This document shows, in pieces, positions 17,676-24,452 of a stretch of DNA of 64,000 bases. The DNA comes from Bacteroidia bacterium (lineage in GTDB: Bacteria; Bacteroidota; Bacteroidia; 2-12-FULL-35-15), in the NCBI GenBank assembly GCA_030654175.1, contig JAURXZ010000001.1, positions 124,001-188,000 on the forward strand. Direction: 5' to 3'. Positions within the stretch are counted from its first letter, which is position 1; each line of letters starts with the position of its first letter. A program made the position numbers and the translations under genes. The notes under the pieces were generated by a model, which had not been told where the DNA came from, made no database searches, and saw only the letters and a program-made list of their open reading frames with translations.

Positions 17676-18953
17676 TTAATTGGTGTATGAAATTTGTTTG
17701 TAGGTTTCGTGATGCAATACCGCAGAATGAAAACGTTGGGTTAATGAAGCATCATTAAATTTCCCAATAGTATTTTCGCACTCACGAAATAGTTGAAGTG
17801 ATGATACTTTTTTTACAGTATCTTTTTTTTCATTGTTCTGATACTTGCGTATTAAGCGGCTTACTATCAGTTCACGTTCGACTTCTTTTTTTCTTTTCTG
17901 GTCATCCTGATGCCATTTTTTTGTCCCGACAAAACCTTTCGGATTGTTGGTGTCGAAGTAGAGATAGGGCAATGTGACGAAACGTTTTTCGGGATTTTTT
18001 TTAATGTATTTTGCAACAAGCGAAATTCGTTCAACATAGTGTTGATGGGTATTTGAAAGGTTTTCAGTTAAAACAGGTTCATATAATTTTTGAATTAATT
18101 TTTTCGCAATTAAAACCTGTCGCTCAGTTAAATCAACGTTTTTGTAGAGCAGGTTCCTGGCCATCATCCAAAATAAACTCACGCAAAGACTTAGGGAATT
18201 GTCACGAGCAGGATCGGGCGCAAAATTTTTGTAACCTGATTGATCTGCCCGTGAAGCAATTTCCCCTGTATTTTTAATATTTTTTTCTTCAATTTTTTCT
18301 TGTTTTTCGGAAAAAACCTGGGCAATTTCCCCTGTGTTTCCAGTCCTGTTGCCAGTTCCGTAGCCTGAATTATTTTCATCTGTGAGCGGGAGCGAACTCC
18401 GCTTATCGTTGCCAGAGTTATCAACAGCTATTATTATATTATTTATTTTGTTACTTGTGTTACAAGAATATGTATCAGGACAATTTGTCTTTTGAATTTC
18501 TGAAAGGCTTGATTTTAGGTCGTTTTGCTTGGCCTGCTCCAGTGCCTCCTGGAACTGTTTTTTCACGTTATCAACATTTAATTTTTGCTTTACTAACAAT
18601 ATTTGCGGGTTTATCAACAGCTCATAGTTGGAGTTTGAGCCATGAAATATTTTATGAGTGATGATGCCGGCAGCCTGGAGTTTGAGGATATGTCGCTGGA
18701 TGGTCCGGGAGCTGCATTTAACAAGTTTGCAAAGCTGCTTGTTATTGGTTTGAAGGGAGGGGAGTTTCTCTTTATCTACTTCCTGATATCCATTTGCCTT
18801 CAGCAGGGATATACCATAAATGCGTATGATCTCTTTAGCGGTCATCACGGCTCCGGTTCTTAATCGGTGAGTGCTTTTCTCCGCTTTTTCATTAAAGAGG
18901 TCTATAAAGCAATCTAAGGCTTTATAGGCCGTTGGATAATGTATTACAATCAT
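17676..18953 (-). CDS. Winged-helix DNA-binding protein, replication-initiator-like
   Basis: About 425 aa. Residues roughly 60-120 form a winged helix-turn-helix: LPSLQTNNKQLCKLVKCSSR, TIQRHILKLQAAGIITHKI, then a wing ending NSNYELLINP. The following ~150 residues are polar, Asn/Ser-rich and probably disordered. The C-terminus is basic and helical (KKWHQDDQKRKKEVERELIV). I start at 18,953 (MIVIHYPTAY) because the extra upstream frame overlaps a separate 54-aa gene. Comparable wHTH proteins in Bacteroidota plasmids and ICEs act in replication initiation or control, which fits the nearby repeat array, but this is inferred. Confidence 0.7.
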   Translation of the reverse strand: MIVIHYPTAYKALDCFIDLFNEKAEKSTHRLRTGAVMTAKEIIRIYGISLLKANGYQEVDKEKLPSLQTNNKQLCKLVKCSSRTIQRHILKLQAAGIITHKIFHGSNSNYELLINPQILLVKQKLNVDNVKKQFQEALEQAKQNDLKSSLSEIQKTNCPDTYSCNTSNKINNIIIAVDNSGNDKRSSLPLTDENNSGYGTGNRTGNTGEIAQVFSEKQEKIEEKNIKNTGEIASRADQSGYKNFAPDPARDNSLSLCVSLFWMMARNLLYKNVDLTERQVLIAKKLIQKLYEPVLTENLSNTHQHYVERISLVAKYIKKNPEKRFVTLPYLYFDTNNPKGFVGTKKWHQDDQKRKKEVERELIVSRLIRKYQNNEKKDTVKKVSSLQLFRECENTIGKFNDASLTQRFHSAVLHHETYKQISYTN

Positions 18954-18970
18954 GTGAAATATTTTTTTTG

Positions 18971-19135
18971 CTACCTGGTGAATTGATAAATGAACATCAT
19001 AAACTGATAATTGAGTTTGATTTTTCCGATCAGTGCAATGAGCCATCTGAATAATTCTTCGATAATGATGAAAGGAATTGCTACTGCTATTATTACAATA
19101 AGCAGCAACCATTTGAAAAGGTGAAATCGTTTCAT
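18971..19135 (-). CDS. Small single-span membrane protein (54 aa), paralogue of the gene at 13,391-13,600
   Basis: Translated by hand: it starts MKRFHLFKWLLLIVIIAVAI, continues PFIIIEELFRWLIALIGKI, and ends KLNYQFMMFIYQFTR. It has one hydrophobic helix (residues about 8-25) and a second amphipathic or hydrophobic segment. It matches the 13,391-13,600 product through the IIIE, IG-K-KL-YQ and MMF positions. ATG at 19,133-19,135, stop TAG at 18,971. It sits 17 nt before the wHTH gene and 11 nt after the 102-aa gene's stop, fitting the gene train exactly. Function unknown. Confidence 0.7.
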   Translation of the reverse strand: MKRFHLFKWLLLIVIIAVAIPFIIIEELFRWLIALIGKIKLNYQFMMFIYQFTR

Positions 19136-19146
19136 GTTATGTGTTT

Positions 19147-19455
19147 TTATTTTTTAGTGAATAGTTGAACTCGTCTTTTGTAGGTGATTGCCATGTGTTC
19201 TTCCAGTTGTTTTATTTCTTCAGCCATGAACTGAAACAAGTCCTTTCGCATAGCGGAATGTGAAGGATAAGGCTGACCATTGCTTTCACTTAATTGCGGG
19301 TATTTGAGAGTGATTGCCTCAATGAAACGTGTCGCTTTCTGCGGCTCTACAAAACAGCAAAGTGTTTTGTATCCTTTGGCAACATCCATCTGATCCGCTG
19401 CATGTGCCTGGTTAAATTTGCCTTCCGTGTCGGAGTATTCTAATCGTATATTCAT
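19147..19455 (-). CDS. Hypothetical protein (102 aa)
   Basis: Soluble protein starting MNIRLEYSDTEGKFNQAHAA with a helical basic C-terminus (EEIKQLEEHMAITYKRRVQL). No recognised domain. It lies 12 nt after the PP-loop enzyme gene on the same strand. The N-terminal part (GYKTLCCFVEPQKATRFIEA) looks like a beta-alpha unit. Confidence 0.65.
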   Translation of the reverse strand: MNIRLEYSDTEGKFNQAHAADQMDVAKGYKTLCCFVEPQKATRFIEAITLKYPQLSESNGQPYPSHSAMRKDLFQFMAEEIKQLEEHMAITYKRRVQLFTKK

Positions 19456-19467
19456 TTTTATATTGTT

Positions 19468-20400
19468 TTATATTCCACAAACACCGCTGCATTCAGAGGT
19501 GAACATATCGAGTTGGTTTTCCTGTAAGTCTACTTCTTTGAGAGGCTGAGCGCTTCGATGGAGATAGATAGGTTTCTCTATCCCTTTTTGAGTACTGTTT
19601 CTAATTTTTTCATCCAACCTGATTAATTTTTTCCATTCCTTCGGATGGTTAAGTTTCATATCCCGCCACCGGTGGTCGGATTGAAAGGGACAAAAGATGC
19701 AGGCGCTTTTAGGAGGGATGGGGAAATTGTTTACCCTCAACCATTCAACACAATCGGATCTGCGGAAAAGCGCAGTGTAAGGAACTTTGTCATGACCACT
19801 TTTTTTTGATTTTACATTCAGGAAAGGATACACGAATGTTAACCACCTGGTACGTGGATATTTCATCCGTTCAATTTCTTCAAGCGTGATACCGAGCCAC
19901 ATTTCAGTATCCGGTGTATGCTGTTTAAATTTTAATCCATAAATTTTTCTAAGGGCTTTGTAGATTTCTTGCGTTTTATATTCTTCTGTGCATTGTCGTT
20001 TAAGTATTCCTACATTCCCGTGCTCGTCTTTCGTGAAAGCGGGTATGGAAGCAAAGCGATTGCCTGATTTGTTTGTACCGTGAATTAAGTCGCTGTACAG
20101 AGATTTCTTTCCCGTTTGAATGATAGGTATGCCATCGTTTTCTTTTTGCCAGTTTTTTAGCCATTTTAAATGTTCATAGGTTGCTTTACTTTCGGAGCCT
20201 GTATCGGAGAATATGGCAAAGTCTGCCCGTTCAACAAACCCGATACTGCTCATTAGATAAAGTGCTGTGGACTGTTGTCCTAAGCCCAACGAAATCACTT
20301 TATAGTTTTTCTTATCAGGTATGTTATAGCTTTTTCGCATCCTAACCAGGTAAAATGTTTTATTCATTGCTGATACTATTGTTCTGAAAATATTTTTCAT
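19468..20400 (-). CDS. PAPS-reductase-like PP-loop enzyme
   Basis: 310 aa. The PP-loop variant SLGLGQQSTALYL (residues 37-49) replaces the usual SGGxDS. It is followed by FAIFSDTGSESKATYEH, RQCTEEYK near residue 134, and a Cys cluster (SACIFCPFQSDHRW near 230-243; CSGVCGI at the C-terminus). This layout is that of the phosphoadenosine-phosphosulfate reductase superfamily proteins common in phages and ICEs, which are thought to make ATP-activated thio- or other modifications of nucleic acids rather than to reduce sulfate. The start overlaps the upstream gene's stop in an ATGA junction. Substrate unknown. Confidence 0.85.
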   Translation of the reverse strand: MKNIFRTIVSAMNKTFYLVRMRKSYNIPDKKNYKVISLGLGQQSTALYLMSSIGFVERADFAIFSDTGSESKATYEHLKWLKNWQKENDGIPIIQTGKKSLYSDLIHGTNKSGNRFASIPAFTKDEHGNVGILKRQCTEEYKTQEIYKALRKIYGLKFKQHTPDTEMWLGITLEEIERMKYPRTRWLTFVYPFLNVKSKKSGHDKVPYTALFRRSDCVEWLRVNNFPIPPKSACIFCPFQSDHRWRDMKLNHPKEWKKLIRLDEKIRNSTQKGIEKPIYLHRSAQPLKEVDLQENQLDMFTSECSGVCGI

Positions 20401-20642
20401 TGGAACATCATTCCGATTGCATAACTATTCAGTAAATCCTGGGCTTTCTTTTTTGTGTCCTCCAGCCCGATGCAGGTTTCATTGGGAATTCCGTTGGTAT
20501 CTGTTCGTATGAAATATTCCTCCGGATCCCGGCCAGTAAGTGTTATAAAAAACTGGATATGGCTAAACAGTCCATCCATCTTGCCAGTCCAGAGGCAATG
20601 CTCTTTTCCGATATAGGTCCATGTAAGTGATTTTATTTGCAT
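20397..20642 (-). CDS. Hypothetical protein (81 aa)
   Basis: Compact, aromatic-rich protein (MQIKSLTWTYIGKEHCLWTG; FITLTGRDPEEYFIRTDTNG) with a short C-terminal helix. Not recognised. It ends with an ATGA overlap onto the PP-loop enzyme gene, which implies translational coupling and perhaps a shared function. It begins 14 nt after the stop of the 112-aa gene. Confidence 0.65.
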   Translation of the reverse strand: MQIKSLTWTYIGKEHCLWTGKMDGLFSHIQFFITLTGRDPEEYFIRTDTNGIPNETCIGLEDTKKKAQDLLNSYAIGMMFQ

Positions 20643-20656
20643 ACTAAATTTGATTA

Positions 20657-20995
20657 TTAAATAATTTGTCGGAAGGCCCGGTAAATACCAAAACGTTTGA
20701 GATCGAGGTTGGTCGCTTCTCTGACTAATCGAACTTTTCTAACCCAAATAATTCCCGGCAGTTCAATAATTGGTTCTTCAGCATCTAATTCAACAACAAA
20801 AACCCTGTTGGTCTTCTGCATAAATTCTTTTGGATTTAAAACCAGCCAGGTTCCAATTCTGCAACCGGAAGTAAACCATTCTCCCTTTTTAACACCTTCA
20901 GGGAGAAACCATTTTTTCATTTCATTATCTAAATCCCGTCCTTCCGGTGTGAGGATTTTGAACCATGTTTGGCTGCGATTTTCCAAGTGTTTCAT
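20657..20995 (-). CDS. Hypothetical protein (112 aa)
   Basis: Soluble mixed alpha/beta protein (MKHLENRSQTWFKILTPEGR; a strand-rich middle with NRVFVVELDAEEPIIELPG). No family recognised. Its ATG overlaps the last base of the preceding HTH gene's stop codon (20,995), so the two are translationally coupled. It belongs to the element's early leftward operon. Confidence 0.65.
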   Translation of the reverse strand: MKHLENRSQTWFKILTPEGRDLDNEMKKWFLPEGVKKGEWFTSGCRIGTWLVLNPKEFMQKTNRVFVVELDAEEPIIELPGIIWVRKVRLVREATNLDLKRFGIYRAFRQII

Positions 20996-21288
20996 TAAAC
21001 GTATTTTTTTTCAGTGTTGCTTTCAAGGAACTCAAACAGACTTGGTTTGTAATACAGGATTTTCCTTCCATGCTTACTTACCTTGATTTTTTCATCCTCC
21101 CGCAATTGCCGGAGTTTATCACCTTTACACTTTAAGATGAATTGCGCTTCTTTTCCATCTATCCACTGTTCATCATCGGTCTTTTTTTTAGATTCTGTTT
21201 TAATTTCTTTAACAGCATCCTTTACAGTTCGCTTCATCTCTGCAAGCATCCTGTAATAAGTTTCTTTTTCAAATACAATTATTTCCAT
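20995..21288 (-). CDS. MerR/excisionase-like helix-turn-helix protein
   Basis: 97 aa. It starts MEIIVFEKETYYRMLAEMKR, a leader seen on many Bacteroidota HTH_17 proteins, followed by a basic linker. Residues about 40-92 form the HTH: WIDGKEAQFILKCKGDKLRQ, LREDEKIKVSKHGRKILYYK, PSLFEFLE. The ending (arm plus PSLFEFLES) matches the excisionase-type fold in which the wing contacts DNA. Likely roles are excision control or regulation of the element. No integrase neighbour is in view. Confidence 0.8.
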   Translation of the reverse strand: MEIIVFEKETYYRMLAEMKRTVKDAVKEIKTESKKKTDDEQWIDGKEAQFILKCKGDKLRQLREDEKIKVSKHGRKILYYKPSLFEFLESNTEKKYV

Positions 21289-21318
21289 AGCGGATATTTT
21301 TAATAATTCAATAAATGA

Positions 21319-21570
21319 CTAATCGGCATCAAAATTTTCGCTCAGAATCCTTGATCGCTGTTGTTTTATCCTTTGCGTTTTGATTTTATCACGCTCAATT
21401 ATTTTCAATGCAGCCACATAAATGCGTTCCTGAAACCTGGAGCGGATTTTATTGCCTTTTAGGAACCTATAAATGGTAGGGCGGGAAATTCCTGTTTTCT
21501 TTGAAATTTCGATTACAGCGCTTGATGGCAGCTCGTTTGCAATGATATTAACATCCTCTTGTGTAAACAT
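21319..21570 (-). CDS. Small helix-turn-helix DNA-binding protein
   Basis: 83 aa, first gene of the leftward operon. AVIEISKKTGISRPTIYRFL (residues about 18-37) is a clear helix-turn-helix, with the recognition helix SRPTIYRFLKGNK; the rest is basic and helical. It is divergent from the repressor at 21,725, sharing the 154-bp region with repeated AAATAATATTT motifs, which suggests a two-gene regulatory switch. No ligand or dimerisation domain is visible. Confidence 0.8.
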   Translation of the reverse strand: MFTQEDVNIIANELPSSAVIEISKKTGISRPTIYRFLKGNKIRSRFQERIYVAALKIIERDKIKTQRIKQQRSRILSENFDAD

Positions 21571-21724
21571 TTTTCTCAGTTTGGTAAAATATTATTTCTT
21601 TTTTTCTAAGTTTGTTGTATATTTGGCAACATTTTGTTACTTAAAAGGAAGCAAATGTATTGTATAAAAAGCAATATTTCCAAATAATATTTCCGAAAAA
21701 GAAATGTTTTAAACATAACTAACT
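21571..21724. promoter_or_regulatory. Divergent control region with operator-like repeats
   Basis: The 154-bp spacer separates the leftward HTH operon from the rightward repressor gene. AAATATTATTTC (21,587-21,598) and its inverse AAATAATATTTCC (21,682-21,694) lie near the two gene starts, and AATATTTCC also occurs at 21,673-21,681. Matching motifs in opposite orientation at both promoters are what a lysis/lysogeny-like or ICE on/off switch would show. Binding is inferred, not demonstrated. Confidence 0.45.
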
Positions 21725-22339
21725 ATGAAACAATCCGTTAGAAGTAAAAAAAATAATTCTGAGGTATCCATCAAAAGGGTTGTTTCAGATAGATTTTTTA
21801 AAATGGTAGCTGAAGCAATAGAAAAAGATGTTGTCAGGAATCAACGAGAATTCGCAATGAGGATAGATGAAGACCAGGCAGAATTTTCTAAGATTAAAAA
21901 TCCTTCTGAAAACAGGTATGTGGACATTGAAATGCTTTGGAAAGCTGTAAACCTGCTTGGCATAAATGCCAATCATATCCTGGTGGAAGATGGTTTAAAG
22001 ACAGAAAAACTTCAGCGTGAAGAAACTACCATTAACGGTGGAACTATTAATGGGGGACAAAATAATGTTCTTCTAACTGGCCAGGCAGTAGCCAACAATG
22101 GAGATGTGTATTACAAGGTAGAAAAAATAACTCAGGGAGTGCCTGCAAAGGAAAGAAAGGAAATATTGAAAAATATTGATGATATTCAAAAGCGAAATAC
22201 GCAAATGGCAAATGAGATCATGGATTTAAAAAAAACGGCTGACCGTTACGAAAGGGAAATAGCTAAGGATAAAAAAATAATTGAGATGCAGGAAAAGCTG
22301 ATTAAATTCATGGAATCAGACAAAAATCAAAAAAAATAA
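21725..22339 (+). CDS. Repressor-like protein with N-terminal HTH and C-terminal coiled coil
   Basis: 204 aa. Residues about 22-88 have the layout of a Cro/C1 HTH domain (DRFFKMVAEAIEKDVVRNQR; FAMRIDEDQAEFSKIKNP; MLWKAVNLLGINANHILV), matching Bacteroidota regulators that end in 'N..ILV'. Residues 98-125 are an Asn/Gly-rich linker (TINGGTINGGQNNVLL). From about 135 a charged coiled coil (EIMDLKKTADRYEREIAK) suggests oligomerisation. Divergent from the HTH operon, it is the best candidate for the element's master repressor. Confidence 0.75.
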   Translation: MKQSVRSKKNNSEVSIKRVVSDRFFKMVAEAIEKDVVRNQREFAMRIDEDQAEFSKIKNPSENRYVDIEMLWKAVNLLGINANHILVEDGLKTEKLQREETTINGGTINGGQNNVLLTGQAVANNGDVYYKVEKITQGVPAKERKEILKNIDDIQKRNTQMANEIMDLKKTADRYEREIAKDKKIIEMQEKLIKFMESDKNQKK

Positions 22340-22427
22340 TCAAACAGAATATACGTTGGCCATAAAGCCTTATAATGGCATTATATTAAGAGATAAAAAT
22401 TTAATTTGCTGCTAAAATTTACACAAG

Positions 22428-22715
22428 ATGGCAAAAGACAATAAAAAAAAGTCTAAAAAATTTACCGGGGACTTTAAAGAGAAAAATATTGTGAGCCATA
22501 AGTTTATTGAGGCTTATAATAAGCTAAAGCAGAAAGGGGTTTTCAATACCTACGATGATTTTGCTGTGCAGTATGGCTATGGGAAAGAGGTAATGACTAA
22601 AATAGCAACCGGTGTTCAGGAAGTCCCTATGATATTATTATGGGCTATGATTATAGATTATGGTGTTAATCCGGGATTTTTCTTTGACATCGAAAAAGAG
22701 CTGCTCCGCAAATAA
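22428..22715 (+). CDS. Small regulator-like protein (atypical XRE fold)
   Basis: 95 aa. After a Lys-rich N-terminus, residues 25-90 (FIEAYNKLKQKGVFNTYDDF; AVQYGYGKEVMTKIATGVQE; DYGVNPGFFF) follow the helical order of XRE-type regulators, with the closing 'vNpgff' typical of Bacteroidota members. It is 88 nt downstream of the repressor gene on the same strand and is the last element gene before the tRNA. Whether it binds DNA is uncertain. Confidence 0.65.
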   Translation: MAKDNKKKSKKFTGDFKEKNIVSHKFIEAYNKLKQKGVFNTYDDFAVQYGYGKEVMTKIATGVQEVPMILLWAMIIDYGVNPGFFFDIEKELLRK

Positions 22716-22735
22716 TAAATATTTTTTTCAAAAAA

Positions 22736-22768
22736 GAAAGCCCGATCAAATAGAATGATCGGGCTTTT
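22736..22768. terminator. Bidirectional rho-independent terminator
   Basis: A 9-bp stem GCCCGATCA (22,740-22,748) / TGATCGGGC (22,756-22,764) with a 7-nt loop, extended by A-T pairs and flanked by A-rich and T-rich tracts on both sides. It lies between the convergent regulator gene and tRNA-Met, so it can stop transcription from either side. Confidence 0.85.
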
Positions 22769-22775
22769 CTTTTAG

Positions 22776-22849
22776 TAGCGAGAGAGAGACTTGAACTCTC
22801 GACCTCAGCGTTATGAATGCTGCGCTCTAACCACCTGAGCTACCTCGCC
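22776..22849 (-). tRNA. tRNA-Met (anticodon CAT)
   Basis: 74-nt cloverleaf on the minus strand: acceptor GGCGAGG pairs with TCTCGCT (two G-T pairs), D-stem GCTC/GAGC, anticodon loop TTCATAA (CAT), T-stem GAGAG/CTCTC around TTCAAGT, discriminator A, no encoded CCA. The anticodon stem CAGCA/CGCTG has one A-C mismatch next to the loop. It looks like an elongator tRNA-Met. Its 3' end faces the mobile element, consistent with use as an attachment site; a second 5' half lies 235 bp away. Confidence 0.93.
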
Positions 22850-23264
22850 ATATATTTTTTTGCAAATATAAGAGTGTGGCCTCTTATTTTTCTCTTTAAA
22901 TGAACTTTTTATTCTGTATTCTCAATTTTCTAAACTAAAACTCTCAAATCCTTTGTCCCTCTATGGTCGCATGGTTACCCACCCGACTTATTTTCTTTCA
23001 AAAGTGTGGAAACCATGTGGAAACCGCATCTTTTTAAAACCTCTCAATCACCTGTAAAATAAGTATTTTTAATAACTTATTAACAGGGTTATGAATCCTG
23101 CGCTCTAACCATCTGAGCTACCTCGCCATATTTTTTTGAGGGCGCAAATATAACATTTCTTAATTCATAAAAAACAGCTTTTGTATATTTTTAACAAATT
23201 GCATTCATTGACCAATGGAATTTTTTTATATATTGCGTCAATTTGTAAGAAACATACAATCAAT
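22850..23264. other. 415-bp spacer holding a tRNA half-copy; otherwise no gene
   Basis: Between tRNA-Met and the histone-tail/START gene I find no coding region. The stretch includes GTGGAAACCATGTGGAAACC near 23,010, an imperfect inverted repeat AATAAGTATT...AATAACTTATT around 23,060-23,083, and the 44-nt tRNA half-copy described separately. It may be a remnant of a second integration. Confidence 0.6.
23084..23127 (-). pseudogene. 5' half of a tRNA-Met(CAT): att-like remnant
   Basis: Positions 1-43 of a tRNA-Met: GGCGAGG acceptor strand, D-arm GCTCAGATGGTTAGAGC, and anticodon arm CAGGATTCATAACCCTG. The match stops after the anticodon stem, and no variable loop or T-arm follows. It differs from the intact copy by one D-loop base and by compensated changes in the anticodon stem, so it is not a simple recent duplication. 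Confidence 0.85.
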
Positions 23265-24371
23265 ATGGCAAAGAAACAAAGTACAATCAAAAAGGTGAAA
23301 AAAGCTGTTAAACCTGCTAAAGTAGCGAAAGCCATCAAAAAGGAGAAATCGAATAAAGTGGGTAAAAATATAAAATCATCTTCTAAGCCATCGCCAAAAG
23401 AGGCTAAGAAAAAAATTGTTGCAAAAAAAGAGGCTAAGCCTGTTAAGAAAGCGAATAAAGTTGCGGCTGCTAAACCAGCTGCTTCTAAAGGCGGAAAAGC
23501 AGCTAAACCTGTTAAAAAGGTTGTAGAAAGTAAAAAAACACAAAAACCGGTTGTTAAAGCCGGAAAAAAAGTTGTTCCCGCAAAAGCTGCTAAAGCGGAA
23601 AAGGAAATTGTTAAAAAAACAACCGTTTTAGTAATACCTGCTAAAACTAAACCGGCAAAACCTGCAAAACCGGCAAAAAAAGAAAAACCTGCAAAAGCTG
23701 AAAAATCCAAGAAAGAGTTTTTAGATGAAGATGAGGATGAGGAAGCTTATAAAAAACCGGCCAAAAAATCAAAAGGCGGCAGAAAGCCAAAAAATAAAAA
23801 TGATGATGATGATGAGCCTATCGTTGAAAACGATATTTTGATAGAGCAGCTTATCAATAGCACCAAACGTTTAAAAAAACCTTCTAAAATACCTAAACAA
23901 CTAAGAACATTCACCAATCCTATGGCTTCACTTACAGTAGCGAAACTGGTGGATTCAAATAAAAAAGGAACTTTTGTTCCTAAAAAAGAACCTAAAGGGA
24001 AGTTTGAGTTAGAGTATGTTTTACATACTTCAGCCGGAATACTTTATGAATTCCTTACTTCACCAAGTGGTTTAGCTGAATGGTTTGCAGATGATGTAAA
24101 TATTCATGATGGTGTGTTTACTTTTTTCTGGGAAGGAAGTGAGCAAAAAGCAAAATTACTGGGCTTTAAAGACGAAAAATTTGTTCGCCTTCAATGGCTG
24201 GATAAACCCGAAGGTACTTATTTTGAGTTCCGTATCGAACGCGATGAACTTACAGGTGATATTTCATTGATCATCACTGATTTCGCAGATGAAGCAGCTG
24301 ATCAGAAAACGTCTAAGTTGTTGTGGGACAGCCAGATAAATCAGTTGTTGCACGTGATTGGTTCATACTAA
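23265..24371 (+). CDS. Histone H1-like Lys/Ala/Pro-rich tail fused to a START-like domain
   Basis: About 368 aa. Residues 1-150 are a low-complexity basic tail of AKKA/KPAK units (KKVKKAVKPAKVAKAIKKEK) like histone H1 or Hc1 nucleoid proteins. About 150-180 is acidic (EFLDEDEDEEAYKK) and then KKSKGGRKPKNKN. Residues about 246-368 are a START/AHSA1-like domain (ELEYVLHTSAGILYEFL, PSGLAEWFADDVNIHDG, FRIERDELTGDISLIITDF, WDSQINQLLHVIGS), a family abundant in Bacteroidota as a ~130-aa stand-alone protein. I start at 23,265 (MAKKQSTIKK). The tail probably binds nucleic acid; the ligand of the START-like part is unknown. Confidence 0.9.
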   Translation: MAKKQSTIKKVKKAVKPAKVAKAIKKEKSNKVGKNIKSSSKPSPKEAKKKIVAKKEAKPVKKANKVAAAKPAASKGGKAAKPVKKVVESKKTQKPVVKAGKKVVPAKAAKAEKEIVKKTTVLVIPAKTKPAKPAKPAKKEKPAKAEKSKKEFLDEDEDEEAYKKPAKKSKGGRKPKNKNDDDDEPIVENDILIEQLINSTKRLKKPSKIPKQLRTFTNPMASLTVAKLVDSNKKGTFVPKKEPKGKFELEYVLHTSAGILYEFLTSPSGLAEWFADDVNIHDGVFTFFWEGSEQKAKLLGFKDEKFVRLQWLDKPEGTYFEFRIERDELTGDISLIITDFADEAADQKTSKLLWDSQINQLLHVIGSY

Positions 24372-24377
24372 TTTATT

Positions 24378-24433
24378 AATTTGCTAATTTGATAATTTGA
24401 CATTTAATTTTCAAATTATCAAATTAGCAAATT
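24378..24433. repeat. 23-bp perfect inverted repeat (spacer hairpin)
   Basis: Left arm 24,378-24,400 and right arm 24,411-24,433 are exact complements (AATTTGCTAATTTGATAATT and continuation), loop 10 nt. It lies between the START gene and the PAP2 gene and may act as a terminator. The right arm recurs at 61,818-61,840 with a single base change. Confidence 0.8.
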
Positions 24434-24452
24434 TTCAAATTAATTTATTGAT

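Larger units (their letters stand above)
1..22775. mobile_element. Right-hand portion of an integrative mobile element (ICE or prophage)
   Basis: Gene content is entirely accessory: a divergent repressor/HTH switch, long trains of tightly packed small hypothetical genes, a replication-initiator-like winged-helix protein, a DnaA-domain-IV-like protein and a giant DNA methylase plus SNF2-type helicase of the polyvalent-protein kind. The right edge coincides with the 3' end of a tRNA-Met gene, the classic geometry of tyrosine-recombinase integration, and core housekeeping genes start immediately beyond. No integrase, capsid, terminase or Tra gene is visible, so element type and left end are undetermined. 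The boundary is inferred, not proven. Confidence 0.65.

Noticed and set aside
18954-19112. N-terminal extension of the wHTH protein
   Set aside because: It is the other frame of the 54-aa membrane-protein gene, which has a paralogue in the same element.
23165-23710. A 181-codon minus-strand frame opposite the Lys/Ala-rich tail
   Set aside because: Antisense of AAA/GCT-rich codons yields a Phe/Ala-rich pseudo-membrane protein. The plus strand has a clear START-like domain in the same gene, so this is a shadow.
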